The notes under the pieces were generated by a model, which was not told the DNA's origin, made no database searches, and worked only from the letters and a program-made list of their open reading frames with translations. The position numbers and the translations under genes were made by a program. This document shows positions 5,854 through 6,013 of a stretch of 6,013 nucleotides of DNA, piece after piece. Within the stretch, counting starts at the first letter, position 1. The number at the start of each line of letters is the position of its first letter. Source of the DNA: Elusimicrobiota bacterium (GTDB lineage Bacteria > Elusimicrobiota > Elusimicrobia > 2-01-FULL-59-12 > JACPXA01); the NCBI GenBank assembly GCA_016196785.1, contig JACPXA010000207.1:1-6013 (forward strand), given 5' to 3'.

Positions 5854-6013
5854 TCACGGAGGGGGGTAGTTGTCAATTATGAACCGGATCTCTGCCGAGG
5901 GGGTCTTGAGCTTTCCCTGCCATCGCGCTTGAGCGACCGCCCTGAGGATCTCGCGAAATCGGGGACCGGGGCGATGCCCCAACCGTTGGAGCTCTCTCCC
6001 GCTACTCCGGGGA
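5854..6013 (-). CDS. cca: CCA-adding tRNA nucleotidyltransferase / poly(A) polymerase family, C-terminal end (partial, 5' end outside window)
   Basis: An open frame enters from the right edge and ends at TGA 5856-5854, leaving 52 visible codons. The residues SSGRELQRLGHRPGPRF followed by REILRAVAQARWQGKL match the C-terminal signature of the CCA-adding enzyme/poly(A) polymerase family (G-x-D/E-L-x-x-L-G-x-x-P-G-P-x-x-x-x-I-L, then a helix ending in a 'dG-k/e' turn and a 'T-x-x-E' segment). This region forms the RNA-binding tail in enzymes that add or repair the 3' CCA of tRNAs. The catalytic head domain lies outside the window, so CCA addition cannot be told from A-addition or poly(A) synthesis. 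The M50 start follows 4 nt after the stop, so this gene appears to be in the same transcription unit. Confidence 0.8.
   Translation of the reverse strand, partial: PRSSGRELQRLGHRPGPRFREILRAVAQARWQGKLKTPSAEIRFIIDNYPPP

Noticed and set aside
5850..5876. TTG start for the M50 protease
   Set aside because: It would overlap the upstream gene by 23 nt, uses a rarer start codon and adds nine non-conserved residues; the ATG at 5849 fits the family better.
1..6013. CRISPR array, tRNA/rRNA gene, insertion sequence or riboswitch
   Set aside because: No regularly spaced repeats, cloverleaf-like segments, transposase motifs or leader regions were seen; nearly every base is within a minus-strand coding region.

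Overview
This window is a solid block of housekeeping genes, all on the minus strand. It has a moderately high GC content and almost no non-coding DNA. Protein families and the tight packing indicate a bacterium. The order M50 protease, trpS, scpA, scpB, together with galT and glgA, reminds me of environmental lineages such as Nitrospirota or nearby phyla. That placement is from memory and weak; the sequence itself contains no taxonomic marker such as rRNA.

In transcription order (high to low coordinates) the window holds: the C-terminal tail of a CCA-adding tRNA nucleotidyltransferase (partial, runs off the right edge); a small membrane zinc protease of the M50/site-2 protease family; tryptophanyl-tRNA synthetase with a probable [4Fe-4S] cysteine motif; the condensin accessory subunits ScpA and ScpB; a GalT-family nucleotidyltransferase; glycogen synthase GlgA; and the N-terminal part of a membrane-anchored protein resembling FtsX (partial, runs off the left edge).

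Every junction is tight: gap 4 nt, overlap 10 nt, overlap 4 nt (ATGA), overlap 1 nt (TAATG), overlap 8 nt, gap 7 nt, overlap 4 nt (ATGA). I see no terminator and no convincing promoter, so the block probably behaves as one long transcript with translational coupling. Functionally it combines tRNA maturation and charging (Cca, TrpRS), membrane proteolysis, chromosome segregation (ScpAB, which partner with an SMC protein not in this window), sugar-nucleotide/glycogen metabolism (GalT, GlgA) and perhaps cell division (FtsX-like).

The points most worth a second look are the cysteine motif in TrpRS, the coupling of a GalT-family enzyme to GlgA, and an interspersed-repeat-like sequence embedded in the first codons of the FtsX-like gene. 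I found no CRISPR array, RNA gene, insertion sequence or defence island, and no evidence for an undescribed system.
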